24,033 bases of DNA from contig DBCY01000011.1 in assembly GCA_002293295.1 (NCBI GenBank), positions 1 through 24,033 on the forward strand, given 5' to 3'. Shown one piece after another: positions 1 to 8,043 of this stretch. The first letter of the stretch is position 1. Each line of letters opens with the position of its first letter. The translations under genes were made by a program, and so were the position numbers. The stretch comes from Ruminococcus sp. UBA946. GTDB taxonomy: Bacteria > Bacillota > Clostridia > Oscillospirales > Ruminococcaceae. The notes under the pieces were generated by a model that saw only the letters and a program-made list of their open reading frames with translations, was not told where the DNA came from and did not search any database.

Positions 1-581
1 ATATTTCCGGCGGCGGTTATATCAATGTTTCCTTTTGATTTTATGACAAGGTTATTTACAACCATAGTCGTAGAACTTGGAGTCATTGTAATTGACTGCC
101 CGGCGGTGTCACTTATATAGGTTTCACCTTTTTTCAGCCTGAGACGTTCCCCGTCTTTTTCGACAATCAGCGAATCATCATCACAGGCTTCCTTCATTAA
201 TATGTTAGGCTTGACAAATAGCCCGACAATTGCCATAGCATTCTGTAAGTCAAATTTCAATTCGGTATCGGATGATGCGTTGGTACGCCAAACGTCCAAA
301 GCCTGTTCTGAGAATAAGAGTATGCAGTCATCATTGGGTCTTATCGGATAAACAACCGTTGCAGTCTGTCCGCAGCCCTGCATGATATATACCGGCACTT
401 CCGAAATCTGAGGGAAATCCATAATTTTCCCGTTAGGTTTTCTGAATTTCGCATAAGGCAGAACAACCGCTTCGCATTTATCCGGGTCAAATGAAATAAT
501 CCTTCCGGGCAGCACGGTATGAATATCGCGTATAGTATCGTTCATAAGCGACTTCATTTCCTGAGTAAATTTCTGCATCAT
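1..581 (-). CDS. Baseplate spike / puncturing protein, Gp138 or gpV-like, partial (C-terminus off window)
   Basis: The reading frame is open for 193 codons from ATG at 581 to the window edge, so the C-terminus is missing. The start has two adjacent ATGs (581 and 578) behind a G-rich ribosome site (AGGGGCAGGGGCGG). The N-terminal part resembles the OB-fold Gp138/gpV family: the pattern TVLPGRIISFDP, then AVVLPYAKFR, FPQISEVPVY and VYPIRPNDDCILLF is typical of the spike N-terminal domain that docks on the hub trimer. The last visible part (GERLRLKKGETYISD) starts to look like the beta-helical spike. It follows the hub gene, as expected for the membrane-piercing tip of a contractile tail. The family call is from pattern memory, not from a search. 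Confidence 0.75.
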   Translation of the reverse strand, partial: MMQKFTQEMKSLMNDTIRDIHTVLPGRIISFDPDKCEAVVLPYAKFRKPNGKIMDFPQISEVPVYIMQGCGQTATVVYPIRPNDDCILLFSEQALDVWRTNASSDTELKFDLQNAMAIVGLFVKPNILMKEACDDDSLIVEKDGERLRLKKGETYISDTAGQSITMTPSSTTMVVNNLVIKSKGNIDITAAGN

Positions 582-710
582 TATTATTTACCGCCCCTGC
601 CCCTCTGAATTCAACCGTATACATCGTTTTTGCCGCCTTATGTTCTTTAACAGTATAATTTTATGTTAATAATGAAAGTGCCTGAAAAGCCGCATAGTTT
701 CGTTTTAAAG
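582..710 (-). other. Short hub-spike intergenic stretch; no convincing gene
   Basis: These 129 bases hold the G-rich ribosome site of the spike gene. They also contain a 45-codon frame, ATG 624 to TGA 487, with an AAGGCGG motif eight bases upstream, which runs into the spike gene in another frame. I see no recognisable domain in it and do not call it a gene. Confidence 0.5.
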
Positions 711-1586
711 CTATGCTTCTATAATCTTGGCTGTACAAAGCCAGTCGCCCTCTAAATTATCACCGTCCATTTCAATGGAATGGATTCTGAAATAATTCTT
801 AACTTCCCGGCTTTCAAACCGAATGTAATCGCCTATTCCGACAGCGCCGTTCATAAGGTACTCAATTTCATAACCGGGACGCTCCGCATCACCGCTGCCT
901 ACCGTATCTGGTGTTGTTCCCTGGGAGCTTATCGTTATTTTCTTCGGTACTCCGACAAGCCCGGTTTCAGGAGATAATAAAAACCCCTCTCGGTTCATAG
1001 TGTCATATCTGTTCCTTATTTGGAGTATTCCGTTTTGTATCTGCCATTGCAGACCGCTTGACGAACAGGCTTTGTCCAGTGCAGTACGCCCCGAACCGAC
1101 ATATGAAAAGCCATTGGGAAAATTATATTGATTGGCGTTATACGAATAAGTGACAGGTACGCCCATTTCTCCGGCAATTTTATCTATGACCGTTTTTGAA
1201 TTTGTCTTTCCCGAATAAGTGAACGAAGTGAATGTATCCCTTAGCTCAACACGCCCGTCAACCGCTTCAATTCTTGTTTCCCTGTCCGCTCCGTCAAGCT
1301 CCGTGGAAATAAAAGCCACCGTACCGATGAAAATAAGGGGTATATTATCGCCATACCCCGCTTTTAGCATTACAACACAATCTTTTTCATTAAGAACCGC
1401 TAAATGCTGCGGATTAAGATTCCAGATTGATATTTTTGCTTCATTCGGTGTTTCGGTATCGGCTTTCTGTACATTGAAGCTGATATGCATTGCAACAGGA
1501 TTATCCTTTGAAGTTTCACCGATTTCAAAGCCCGTACCTCCGGTTCCTGCGGAAAACCGGTATTGTCTGTCCCAATTTTCAAACAT
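711..1586 (-). CDS. Baseplate hub protein (gp27/gpD-like)
   Basis: About 291 aa. The frame is open further upstream, but ATG 1586 (MFENWDRQYRF) is preferred: a GGGG motif sits about nine bases upstream, and longer forms would reach deep into the preceding gene. ATG 1592 is the alternative. The order is an N-terminal beta domain (HISFNVQKADTETPN, KISIWNLNP), a region like hub domains of Mu gp44 / T4 gp27 (VMLKAGYGDNIPLIFIGTV), then a LysM-like or late-control-D-like middle (KTVIDKIAGEMGVPVTYSY) and a C-terminal barrel (VGIGDYIRFESREV). The hub trimer forms the tail tip and carries the spike encoded next. It overlaps the upstream plug gene by eight bases, which suggests translational coupling. 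Confidence 0.75.
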   Translation of the reverse strand: MFENWDRQYRFSAGTGGTGFEIGETSKDNPVAMHISFNVQKADTETPNEAKISIWNLNPQHLAVLNEKDCVVMLKAGYGDNIPLIFIGTVAFISTELDGADRETRIEAVDGRVELRDTFTSFTYSGKTNSKTVIDKIAGEMGVPVTYSYNANQYNFPNGFSYVGSGRTALDKACSSSGLQWQIQNGILQIRNRYDTMNREGFLLSPETGLVGVPKKITISSQGTTPDTVGSGDAERPGYEIEYLMNGAVGIGDYIRFESREVKNYFRIHSIEMDGDNLEGDWLCTAKIIEA

Positions 1587-1908
1587 TGTCATCAACCCCG
1601 CTTGCTGATATATAAGCAAATACAGCCTTACCGTTGATAAAGTCATTACGTCCTACATAGTGTAAATCTGTGTATACCCCGAAAGTACCAAACGGCATCT
1701 TGTTATACATCATGACCTGAACAGTTAGTGGGAAATTCGGGACAATCCTTATAAATTCCGCAATAGGATTTTTCTGCATATCATATAACCCAAAGCTCCA
1801 GCGCTGTGCATAATTATTCCATGTAAAGCGTATCTGATATTGAACCCCTTCAAGTACAACCTTTGAAAAACTGTCATTTAAATTCGGAACGGATATTTCT
1901 AATTTCAT
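1579..1908 (-). CDS. Baseplate plug protein, Pam3 gp18-like (DUF6983-type)
   Basis: 109 aa from ATG 1908 (MKLEISVPNLNDSF), which has a GAGG ribosome site six bases upstream. The open frame extends further up, but that part overlaps the previous gene and lacks a site. The sequence is a small beta-rich protein with the pattern QIRFTWNNYAQRWSFGLYD, IAEFIRIVPNF and MPFGTFGVYTD, which I recognise as the small phage protein placed between Dit-like and hub genes in short myoviruses. In Pam3-type baseplates this protein plugs or organises the hub. It begins directly after the Dit-like gene (stop at 1916) and its end overlaps the hub start. The name is by family resemblance and position. Confidence 0.65.
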   Translation of the reverse strand: MKLEISVPNLNDSFSKVVLEGVQYQIRFTWNNYAQRWSFGLYDMQKNPIAEFIRIVPNFPLTVQVMMYNKMPFGTFGVYTDLHYVGRNDFINGKAVFAYISASGVDDNV

Positions 1909-1915
1909 AATAACC

Positions 1916-2497
1916 TCAAAATAACCCAGCAGATTTGGCAAGACCATAAGCAATTGAACTTTTACTTCCATCCCCGCCGCTGTTACTTTCGCTTCCACTT
2001 GATACAGGAGGTGTCTGACTGATTTTTGTGTTAGCTGTTCCAGCGTTTACCCCTGTTTTTCCGCTGTTGCCTATAGTTGCGGGAATAGTAACGGTTTTGC
2101 TTTCTGTTGTCCTGATTTCCTGAAAGTCTATTGTGATTTCCCTTGATGTTCCTGTTTCTATGGTTTTGGGTATTGATATACCCGTTATCCCCATATTGAC
2201 ATAATCACGTTCCGATGTAGAAACAGTAACAGGCTTATGTTCAAAGTATAAATCCTCCAGTTGTTTCAATATATCCTGAACGTGTGATGGTCCGCCTTTG
2301 CTTTTCCATGTTACGGGGGTATTCGTAAGGAACAACGTCATGCTTAGTTCAATAGGTTTCAGGATTATAGTGTCGTTTACCTCAAAACCCTCCTCTGTAG
2401 GATATGCCGGAATATCGGCAGACAAAGTTTTAGTTTCATCAATAAGAGCGTCAAACTCTATACCGGCTATGCTTACCGGCTGTGTTGGTTTTGGCAT
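1916..2497 (-). CDS. Dit-like baseplate/tail protein
   Basis: 193 aa. The N-terminal two thirds (residues 1-130) are beta-rich with IAGIEFDALIDETKTLSADI, IELSMTLFLTNTPVTW, then a helix-rich piece (HVQDILKQLEDLYFEHKPVTV) and VNMGITGISIPKTIETG. This matches the Dit-like N-terminal domain of phage proteins encoded just after tape measure genes; such proteins form a ring at the distal end of the tail tube. From about residue 135 to 180 the protein is Ser/Gly/Thr/Asn-rich and probably disordered (SGSESNSGGDGSKSS), followed by a short end. The gene starts five bases after the tape measure stop. The family call is by pattern and position. Confidence 0.65.
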   Translation of the reverse strand: MPKPTQPVSIAGIEFDALIDETKTLSADIPAYPTEEGFEVNDTIILKPIELSMTLFLTNTPVTWKSKGGPSHVQDILKQLEDLYFEHKPVTVSTSERDYVNMGITGISIPKTIETGTSREITIDFQEIRTTESKTVTIPATIGNSGKTGVNAGTANTKISQTPPVSSGSESNSGGDGSKSSIAYGLAKSAGLF

Positions 2498-2501
2498 AAT
2501 C

Positions 2502-4751
2502 TTACCTCACATAAGTTAATCCCCTGGCTAATTCGTCAGTAACGTCATCAGATGCTTTATCCATAGCTTCTTTACTCTTTTTCTGTCCTGCTTTATCGCC
2601 TTTAAATTCGTTATTAATCTCAATATTCTGTACAATTGATTTGCTTTCGGTGAAGCTGCTTGTAGCAGCAACCGTTTCGGTACGCGGCACAGCTGATGTT
2701 TTAACCGCTCCGGCAATATTTTTAATAGTATCAAATATGTTTCCTGTCTCGGCATTTGTAAACACCTTACGTCCTTTAGCTCCTGTGATTAATTCGGGTC
2801 CTTGTTCTCCCGCGATGAATGTATCGTCGGAGAAACTCGTACCCCTTGCGTATCCTTTAGTTTTTTTGTCCTTTTTATCTTTCTTGTCACCGCTGAAAAA
2901 ATCGCCTATGCCCTTTACCGCTTTACCTACAAAGCCCCCTATTCCCTCGACAACTGTACCTACTACTTCCGCTATTGGCTTTAGGACAGACAATACAGTT
3001 TCCAGTATAGGGGTTATTATATTGAGGAAATCAACAATTATAGGGAGTATATCAGCTGCCAGATTCGCAATAAGCTCAACTATAGGCATTATTACCGGTA
3101 ATATAGCTTCAATTAATTCAAGGATAATTGGCAGAACACTCTCTACTAACAATGTGATTATAGGTAAAATTGCCGTTATGATTTCCAAGATAACAGGCAG
3201 TACTGTATCAGCGATTTGTAATATCAGAGGCAGAAGCATATCAATCAATTCAAGAATGACAGGCAGAACCGTTTCGATAATCTCAAAGAACACCGGCAGC
3301 AGACTTTCAATAAGTTCAAGTATAACCGGCAATACAGTTTCGGCTACTTCGGCAATGAACGGCAGCAGTTTTTCAATCAAAGCTACCGCTACGGGCAGAA
3401 TACGTTCGATAATGTTTATCAGGAACGGCACTAATTTCTCAATGACGCTTATAATGACAGGGATTATCTTTTTACCGACATCAATCAGCAATGTTACAAT
3501 CCTTTTTATAAAATCAATAAGTGGCGGGATGATTTTTTTCGCCAGTTCAAAAAGCAGCGGTAATAATTTTTTAAGTGCATCCAACAGGCTCTTACCGAAT
3601 TTCTTCCCTAAGTCGAGAATAATTGTCAGCAGTTCCTTTCCCGCATCAAGTAGCCCCCGTATGGTTTCCCTAACCATTTCGCCATCTATGCCAAATTTCT
3701 TGAACAATTCCCCCATAAGAGAATTGTCACCATTCATAAAATTCACTAAGTCATCAATCAACAATGCAAGCAGAACGATAACTGCGACAATTGCCAGCAT
3801 TTTTATGTTGATTCCCTTAATCCCTGCTCCGATATTCTTAATGAACAATAACACCTTATCCGCTTTTAAAACAATAAAAATAGCTCCCGCAGCTATTGTG
3901 AGGAGCTTCATCATATTTTCGACACCACCGATTTTATCAGCAAGCTTTAAAAACTTTTCTGTGAGTTTATTAAGGACAGCCATAACCTTCTCAAACGATT
4001 TTACCATGAATTTGGCAATAGACTGTGTTAAACCAAGTGAGCTGTTAAGACCATCAATGTAATATCCCCATTGATTACGGATATTAAGAAGAGCGTCCGA
4101 TATGCTGTAATCAAGTTCTCCGAACCTCTCCTCAATTGCTCCTGCATTCGATTCGAACACCTGCTTCAGCGTTTCCGCCGAAACCTGCCCCTGATTTACC
4201 ATTTCCTGCAAGACTTCGATTGATACGCCGAGTGATTCAGCAACCATATTAAGCGTGGACGGACTTTCTTGGAACATACGCATCATCATTCTTGAATCAA
4301 CCGCACCCTTAGCGATTGATGTTGTCATTGTTTTAATAAGTGCGTGGCTTTCCTCTGCGCTTTTTCCGGTTGCCATAAAATTTTTATAAAGCAGTTCCGA
4401 GAAGTATGATGCTTCTTCAACGTTAGCGAAAACATCTTTATTCTGTGCAATCTTACTGACGGTATCAGCCATATCAGCGTAGCTTTGCCTTGTACCGTTA
4501 GCTGCTTTCATAATCGCCTGTTGAATGTCTTTTTGTTCCCCCATTCCACGAGTTGCATCCTTTATCTGGTCGTTAATCCCATTAAACTCTTCCGCAAGAT
4601 TTTTAAGAGAAACAAGGGAAAATGCAATCCCGATAGCGCCGAGTAACTTTGTGGCGGTAGATTTTAACGATTTTATACTGTCATTTGCTTTCTTTTCAGA
4701 AGTTTTGTCAACTTCATATCCGAAACTTATAAAAATATCCCGTATCGTCAT
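2502..4751 (-). CDS. Tape measure protein with hendecad repeats
   Basis: 749 aa. Residues 70-235 carry the conserved tape-measure N-terminal domain (YADMADTVSKIAQN, KSAEESHALIKTM, RMFQESPSTLNMVAESLG). Hydrophobic, membrane-capable segments lie near residues 282-297 and 317-335 (IKMLAIVAVIVLLALLIDD). Residues 397-561 are fifteen in-register copies of an 11-residue unit of form [LIV]PxxxxxIxxx, and three more units follow at 569-601. A Lys/Asp linker (about 620-633) leads to the common C-terminal signature GYARGT...FIAGEQGPELI. The protein sets tail length, is wrapped by the chaperone during assembly, and is ejected with the DNA. The ribosome site is GGAGG (CGGAGGGTT) just upstream of ATG 4751. 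At about 1.5 Angstrom per residue a tail near 110 nm would be expected; that is inference. Confidence 0.93.
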   Translation of the reverse strand: MTIRDIFISFGYEVDKTSEKKANDSIKSLKSTATKLLGAIGIAFSLVSLKNLAEEFNGINDQIKDATRGMGEQKDIQQAIMKAANGTRQSYADMADTVSKIAQNKDVFANVEEASYFSELLYKNFMATGKSAEESHALIKTMTTSIAKGAVDSRMMMRMFQESPSTLNMVAESLGVSIEVLQEMVNQGQVSAETLKQVFESNAGAIEERFGELDYSISDALLNIRNQWGYYIDGLNSSLGLTQSIAKFMVKSFEKVMAVLNKLTEKFLKLADKIGGVENMMKLLTIAAGAIFIVLKADKVLLFIKNIGAGIKGINIKMLAIVAVIVLLALLIDDLVNFMNGDNSLMGELFKKFGIDGEMVRETIRGLLDAGKELLTIILDLGKKFGKSLLDALKKLLPLLFELAKKIIPPLIDFIKRIVTLLIDVGKKIIPVIISVIEKLVPFLINIIERILPVAVALIEKLLPFIAEVAETVLPVILELIESLLPVFFEIIETVLPVILELIDMLLPLILQIADTVLPVILEIITAILPIITLLVESVLPIILELIEAILPVIMPIVELIANLAADILPIIVDFLNIITPILETVLSVLKPIAEVVGTVVEGIGGFVGKAVKGIGDFFSGDKKDKKDKKTKGYARGTSFSDDTFIAGEQGPELITGAKGRKVFTNAETGNIFDTIKNIAGAVKTSAVPRTETVAATSSFTESKSIVQNIEINNEFKGDKAGQKKSKEAMDKASDDVTDELARGLTYVR
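3069..3563 (-). repeat. Fifteen tandem 33-bp units (11-residue repeats) in the tape measure gene
   Basis: Residues 397-561 divide exactly into fifteen 11-residue units. Examples are LPVILELIESL, LPVFFEIIETV, LPVILELIDML, LPLILQIADTV and LPIILELIEAI. Position 2 is Pro in nearly every unit, and hydrophobic residues fill positions 1, 3, 4, 5, 7, 8 and 11. Acidic or basic residues cluster at positions 6, 9 and 10; the first units are Lys-rich and the later ones Glu/Asp-rich. Confidence 0.9.
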
Positions 4752-4760
4752 AACCCTCCG

Positions 4761-5030
4761 TCACCTCTTTACTTTGTTTTTCAATTCTTCCGCGTTTGCC
4801 GCCTCAATATCTGATTTCATCATATACAGAGCGTACAGTTTAAGAGCTTCATCAAGGGTGTAATACTCTTCAAGCTCTATTTTATTTGCCAACCCCGCTC
4901 CGATTAGGATATACATTCTCATTTCCAGTTCTGAAAACTGCGTTATATCTAGCTTTCCGTATCTTCCGAGCTCGGCTGACCCGCTTCCAGCTTTTCTTTC
5001 AGCTTTCCAAACAGGTCGCCGAGATTCCTG
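4761..5030 (-). CDS. Frame -1 extension of the tail assembly chaperone (GT-like)
   Basis: The frame one base back from the chaperone is open from 5060 down to a TGA at 4761-4763. It has no good ribosome site or start of its own. Slippage at 5030-5036 would add 89 residues to the first 141 of the chaperone, giving about 230 aa. The distal part has clear coding character: helical and charged, ending with YTLDEALKLYALYMMKSDIE and a Lys/Arg-rich tail just before the tape measure ribosome site. In lambda and many tailed phages the frameshifted chaperone (gpGT) recruits tube subunits to the tape measure. Position directly before the tape measure gene fits this. An internal start at an in-frame ATG near 4916 is possible but has no clear ribosome site. 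Confidence 0.75.
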   Translation of the reverse strand, partial: QESRRPVWKAERKAGSGSAELGRYGKLDITQFSELEMRMYILIGAGLANKIELEEYYTLDEALKLYALYMMKSDIEAANAEELKNKVKR

Positions 5031-5452
5031 AAAAAACCGTTATAATTCGCCTTGATTACTTCAATCGCAAGAATAAACATATCCTGAAGCTCTCCGCAGA
5101 ATAATTCATCTGCAAGGTCAAGCGTAAGGTGTTGTACTTCTTTTCCGTCAACCTCAACCGATATGTTCTTATAATTCACCAGCAGTTTTTTCAGTATTTC
5201 TTCAACCTTATAGCCGGTGATTAATCCGTTTAATCCCTTAGCAATTGAGGGAGCAAGTTTTTCAGCGTCAATATCAAGCAGACTTTTTACATCCATATCG
5301 GAAACATCAGGGGCAATGGAACCAATAATCGGTGAGAGAAAACCTGTTACCTCACCGAACACATTTGCAGCGACGAAAGCGCCGAATGGTCTTATGTAAA
5401 ATACATTTTCATTTATTTCTTTTGTTGTTTTAATATCAAATTTCTTACTCAT
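4949..5452 (-). CDS. Tail assembly chaperone (G-like, zero-frame product)
   Basis: 167 aa, ending at TAG 4949. The protein is mostly helical with a conserved-looking N-terminus (FYIRPFGAFVAANVFGEVTG) and a middle with DLADELFCGELQDMFILAIE. It lies between tube and tape measure genes, where tailed phages encode the chaperone that coats the tape measure before the tube polymerises. Its ATG overlaps the tube stop (ATGA, 5449-5452), so it is translationally coupled. The last 26 residues are a charged, Ser/Glu-rich tail replaced by the -1 product in a fraction of translation events. Confidence 0.8.
   Translation of the reverse strand: MSKKFDIKTTKEINENVFYIRPFGAFVAANVFGEVTGFLSPIIGSIAPDVSDMDVKSLLDIDAEKLAPSIAKGLNGLITGYKVEEILKKLLVNYKNISVEVDGKEVQHLTLDLADELFCGELQDMFILAIEVIKANYNGFFRNLGDLFGKLKEKLEAGQPSSEDTES
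5030..5036 (-). promoter_or_regulatory. Slippery heptamer T_TTT_TTC for -1 ribosomal frameshifting
   Basis: The mRNA reads GGT TTT TTC in the chaperone frame, so the heptamer T TTT TTC fits the X_XXY_YYZ rule in exactly the phase needed. The -1 frame after it is open for 89 codons up to the tape measure gene. I could not identify a strong downstream stimulating stem by eye. Confidence 0.7.
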
Positions 5453-5871
5453 TCAGAATTTTCTCCTTCCCAAGTCGCTGTACCGCAGTCAATTTCTATT
5501 GTTCGGTCAGCTGATTCCTTTCCGTATTCGCGAGTCGGCGGCTTAATAACCCACGCCGATTCGGTTGAGAATATGAGACCGCCCTTCAAGTCTTTTACCA
5601 CAAGGGGCAGCAGTCCTTCACCCGTTTCCCTGTCCCTGTCATAATTCTGCTGGCAAAACGCAACAGTAGGCGAGGTCTGCAATACTGTAAGGCTTATCTT
5701 TGCGGAGCTGTTTGGGTCAATAGAACGGACAATTTCACCATCACAGCCGACTTTCTTGCTTATTCCGTCCCCGGACGCTTCAATACTGACAAATGTTCCG
5801 TCCGAATACCCGGACACAGAATGAGAACCAAATGAAATCAATACTTTTTTAGGGTCATATGTTTTAACCAT
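5449..5871 (-). CDS. Tail tube protein (DUF3277)
   Basis: 140 aa. Beta-rich, with the features of the DUF3277 tube family: VLISFGSHSVSGYSDGTFVS near the N-terminus, KKVGCDGEIVRSIDPNSSAKI (about residues 39-59), SPTVAFCQQNYDRD and the C-terminal IKPPTREYGKESADRTIE. It polymerises as hexameric rings to make the inner tube through which DNA passes. The gene follows the sheath gene by about 14 bases with a purine-rich ribosome site (GGAGGG), and overlaps the chaperone start by four bases. Sheath-tube-chaperone-tape measure is the standard order in contractile tails. Confidence 0.9.
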   Translation of the reverse strand: MVKTYDPKKVLISFGSHSVSGYSDGTFVSIEASGDGISKKVGCDGEIVRSIDPNSSAKISLTVLQTSPTVAFCQQNYDRDRETGEGLLPLVVKDLKGGLIFSTESAWVIKPPTREYGKESADRTIEIDCGTATWEGENSE

Positions 5872-5885
5872 TAACGAACCCTCCT

Positions 5886-7394
5886 TTAATTAAAGCCGTA
5901 AGTCAGACTGCCTTTGACTTGTATGGCATGAATTGCTCCAGCGAGCCTTGCGGCAAACTTGCAGTCTGTGAGAACACGGGAAGCTTTCTGTGTTGGAGTT
6001 AAACTCTGAGAATTAGGAACGGAAGTTATAAATCCGGGAACAAGCTTGTTGTTCTCGTCAAATTCATCCGTTGCCACTATTCCCCGTTCTTGTGCAGCCT
6101 TTAAGCTTGCCATCATCTGTGTTTCAACAAGGGCGATACCGCTGTTTGTATACGGGATTTTAGGATTCATAAGCAAAAGGTTCAATATGCGCAGCTGCAT
6201 ATCATTCTGTAACCAGTCGCGTCCGCGTATAATATCAATCCATTCGCCGCCCCTTGTTTTTCCGTTCATGGTAATATTGCGCCCGGCATACTGCGCAAAA
6301 TAATTACTGTTGCCTTCTGTAATTGCCTTTTTCAGAGTGGAACTCAATTCAGACGGATAAACCGAAGCCAGCTGTTTAAACGCCCATGTTTCAGAACCGG
6401 TAGGATATGAAAGGCACTTTGCTACTGCGGCGACATGAAGGTAAGCGTTTGCAGAAGGTACAATATCGGGCGTATCATCGTCCTTAATCAATCCGCACCA
6501 TCCGTGGGAGCGAAAATATACTGAACCTACCGGGTCAGTTTTTTGCATATATGTATACGAGAACTGTTTTATCTGTGCTTCCGTCCATTCAGCAATATTT
6601 ACATAATCCGATTGGGGAACACCCGCCGCACAGGCTACATACCAGCCTGTAGTATTGGAAGCTTCCTGCAAAGCTTCAACGGCGGTTTGATATTCGGGTG
6701 TGCTGGTTATTATTTTCTCGCCTTCCGTATATGCATTACCATCAAATGTAACTGTTCCTGTAATAACGGTATTCCTGTTACTTATCCCAGCGGTTAATGT
6801 TACGGTATAAACCCCTGCTTCTTCTCCGGCGGGTATATTCATTGATTCGGCTGTTGTTATACTGCTTGGGTTTATACAAACCTGTGTATAAGCATTTTCA
6901 CTTTCATCTGCCGGCAGGGACGCTCCGTAAACGATAGCTCCGTCTTTTTCGATAGTAATATTTATATTCGCAACCGCAGGATGGCTATATGCAATCTGAA
7001 CCCACAGCAAGCCGGGAGTTTCAGGTGATACTGAGCCAATCGGAAGCGCGTCTGTCATAGCGTTATCAGATGTGATTATTTTTAAATCGAAACCTGTTAT
7101 AAGAGGGGAAGCTTTTAACTGTGAGGCTACATAAATCCTTGACGGCTTCGGACTCTGAGAAAACGCAATACGGGCGGCCGCTCCGACAGGGTCAGAATAA
7201 TCGCCTACAGCAACATACCCGGCTTCTGTTATTTCTGTTAAATCCGAATAAACCGCAACCTGCGGAATGTTTCTTGCCGCAGGATTAAACGGAAGCGGTC
7301 CGACTATAAGCAAGTTATCAAAGCTTGCACTGTCTATAGCGGGATTTGCAAGGTCTATGTCAACCGTTACAATGTCATTAATACTATTCGCCAT
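5886..7394 (-). CDS. Tail sheath protein (DUF3383)
   Basis: 502 aa. The N-terminus (NSINDIVTVDIDLANPAIDS), PKPSRIYVASQL, WYVACAAG, SETWAFKQLASVYPSELS, NYFAQYAGRNITMNGKTRGG and IRGRDWLQNDMQLRI are characteristic of DUF3383 sheath proteins, including the conserved mid-region Arg/Asp-rich signature near residue 395. It surrounds the tube and contracts during infection. Residues roughly 105-205 form an Ig-like beta region (PGLLWVQIAYSHPAVANINI ... GVYTVTLTAG) that looks like a surface insert. The ATG is within the end of the preceding tail terminator gene (stop 7384), giving an 11-base overlap. Confidence 0.92.
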   Translation of the reverse strand: MANSINDIVTVDIDLANPAIDSASFDNLLIVGPLPFNPAARNIPQVAVYSDLTEITEAGYVAVGDYSDPVGAAARIAFSQSPKPSRIYVASQLKASPLITGFDLKIITSDNAMTDALPIGSVSPETPGLLWVQIAYSHPAVANINITIEKDGAIVYGASLPADESENAYTQVCINPSSITTAESMNIPAGEEAGVYTVTLTAGISNRNTVITGTVTFDGNAYTEGEKIITSTPEYQTAVEALQEASNTTGWYVACAAGVPQSDYVNIAEWTEAQIKQFSYTYMQKTDPVGSVYFRSHGWCGLIKDDDTPDIVPSANAYLHVAAVAKCLSYPTGSETWAFKQLASVYPSELSSTLKKAITEGNSNYFAQYAGRNITMNGKTRGGEWIDIIRGRDWLQNDMQLRILNLLLMNPKIPYTNSGIALVETQMMASLKAAQERGIVATDEFDENNKLVPGFITSVPNSQSLTPTQKASRVLTDCKFAARLAGAIHAIQVKGSLTYGFN

Positions 7395-8043
7395 TTATTA
7401 ATTCCTCCTGTTCATATTCAGTTTCTACTTGCTCAAAATACCCGGTAAATTCATCTGCGAGCTCTTTTGTACCCCCGCCGGACGGTGACGGAACAAACGG
7501 GGTATCAGGTATAGGTTTTATTGTTTCAGGATTATATTTCTGTCCTGCTTCATAATTCACTGCGGAATATCCGACTGCTGTTTCTGTAAACCTCACCTCA
7601 ATTTCAACCATTGCCCTGTAATCCCATGAGCTGTCATTAACAAGCTGTGTCAGGTCATGGATTTGAGTATTAGCCAAAACTGCCATGTCGTTAATCATAC
7701 CCCAATGTTCTGCATGCACGGAACCTAAAAAGTTGACAAAATCGGCTAGGTCGCTGACTGCCGTATTTTCCGTTGCAGCCGTAACTCCGTCCTCGTCGTT
7801 TACAGGAGTGCCTTTTGTAAATAAATCCAACTGCAGCGGAAAGCTTGAAGCATATGAAAATACCGGAATGCCGTCAATATCATTTTTTACCGGGTGATAA
7901 GTTCTTGTAAGGTTTCCTGTTGTTATAGATACCAAAGGAGAACCGGGTCTGACAGATTTTGTTTTACCCCAAGCGACTGTGGCATTCCCGAAATATTCAC
8001 ATACTAATTCATATATCTTTTCCTTTGCTTCACGCATTGTCAT
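7384..8043 (-). CDS. Tail terminator / neck protein (gp12-like, LIC_12616 family)
   Basis: 219 aa. The N-terminal 150 residues match the phage neck terminator fold: VAWGKTKSVRPGSPLVSITTG, a beta segment (SYASSFPLQLDLFTKG), SDLADFVNFLGS and the terminal strand RAMVEIEVRFTETAVGY. It caps the finished tail tube and joins it to the head. A low-complexity C-terminal tail of about 60 residues (Pro-rich, then Glu-rich) follows. The start overlaps the preceding head-closure stop (ATGA at 8040-8043). Its place just before the sheath gene agrees with the call. Confidence 0.82.
   Translation of the reverse strand: MTMREAKEKIYELVCEYFGNATVAWGKTKSVRPGSPLVSITTGNLTRTYHPVKNDIDGIPVFSYASSFPLQLDLFTKGTPVNDEDGVTAATENTAVSDLADFVNFLGSVHAEHWGMINDMAVLANTQIHDLTQLVNDSSWDYRAMVEIEVRFTETAVGYSAVNYEAGQKYNPETIKPIPDTPFVPSPSGGGTKELADEFTGYFEQVETEYEQEELINGE

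Noticed and set aside
487..624. A 45-codon minus-strand frame with AAGGCGG upstream, between hub and spike
   Set aside because: It overlaps the spike gene by about 95 bases in another frame and has no recognisable domain. The G-rich stretch in it is better explained as the spike ribosome site.
2641..4062. A 473-codon open frame on the plus strand opposite the tape measure gene
   Set aside because: It is the antisense of the hendecad region, Ser/Ile/Thr-rich with no domain and no ribosome site; its openness follows from the biased codons of the repeated gene.
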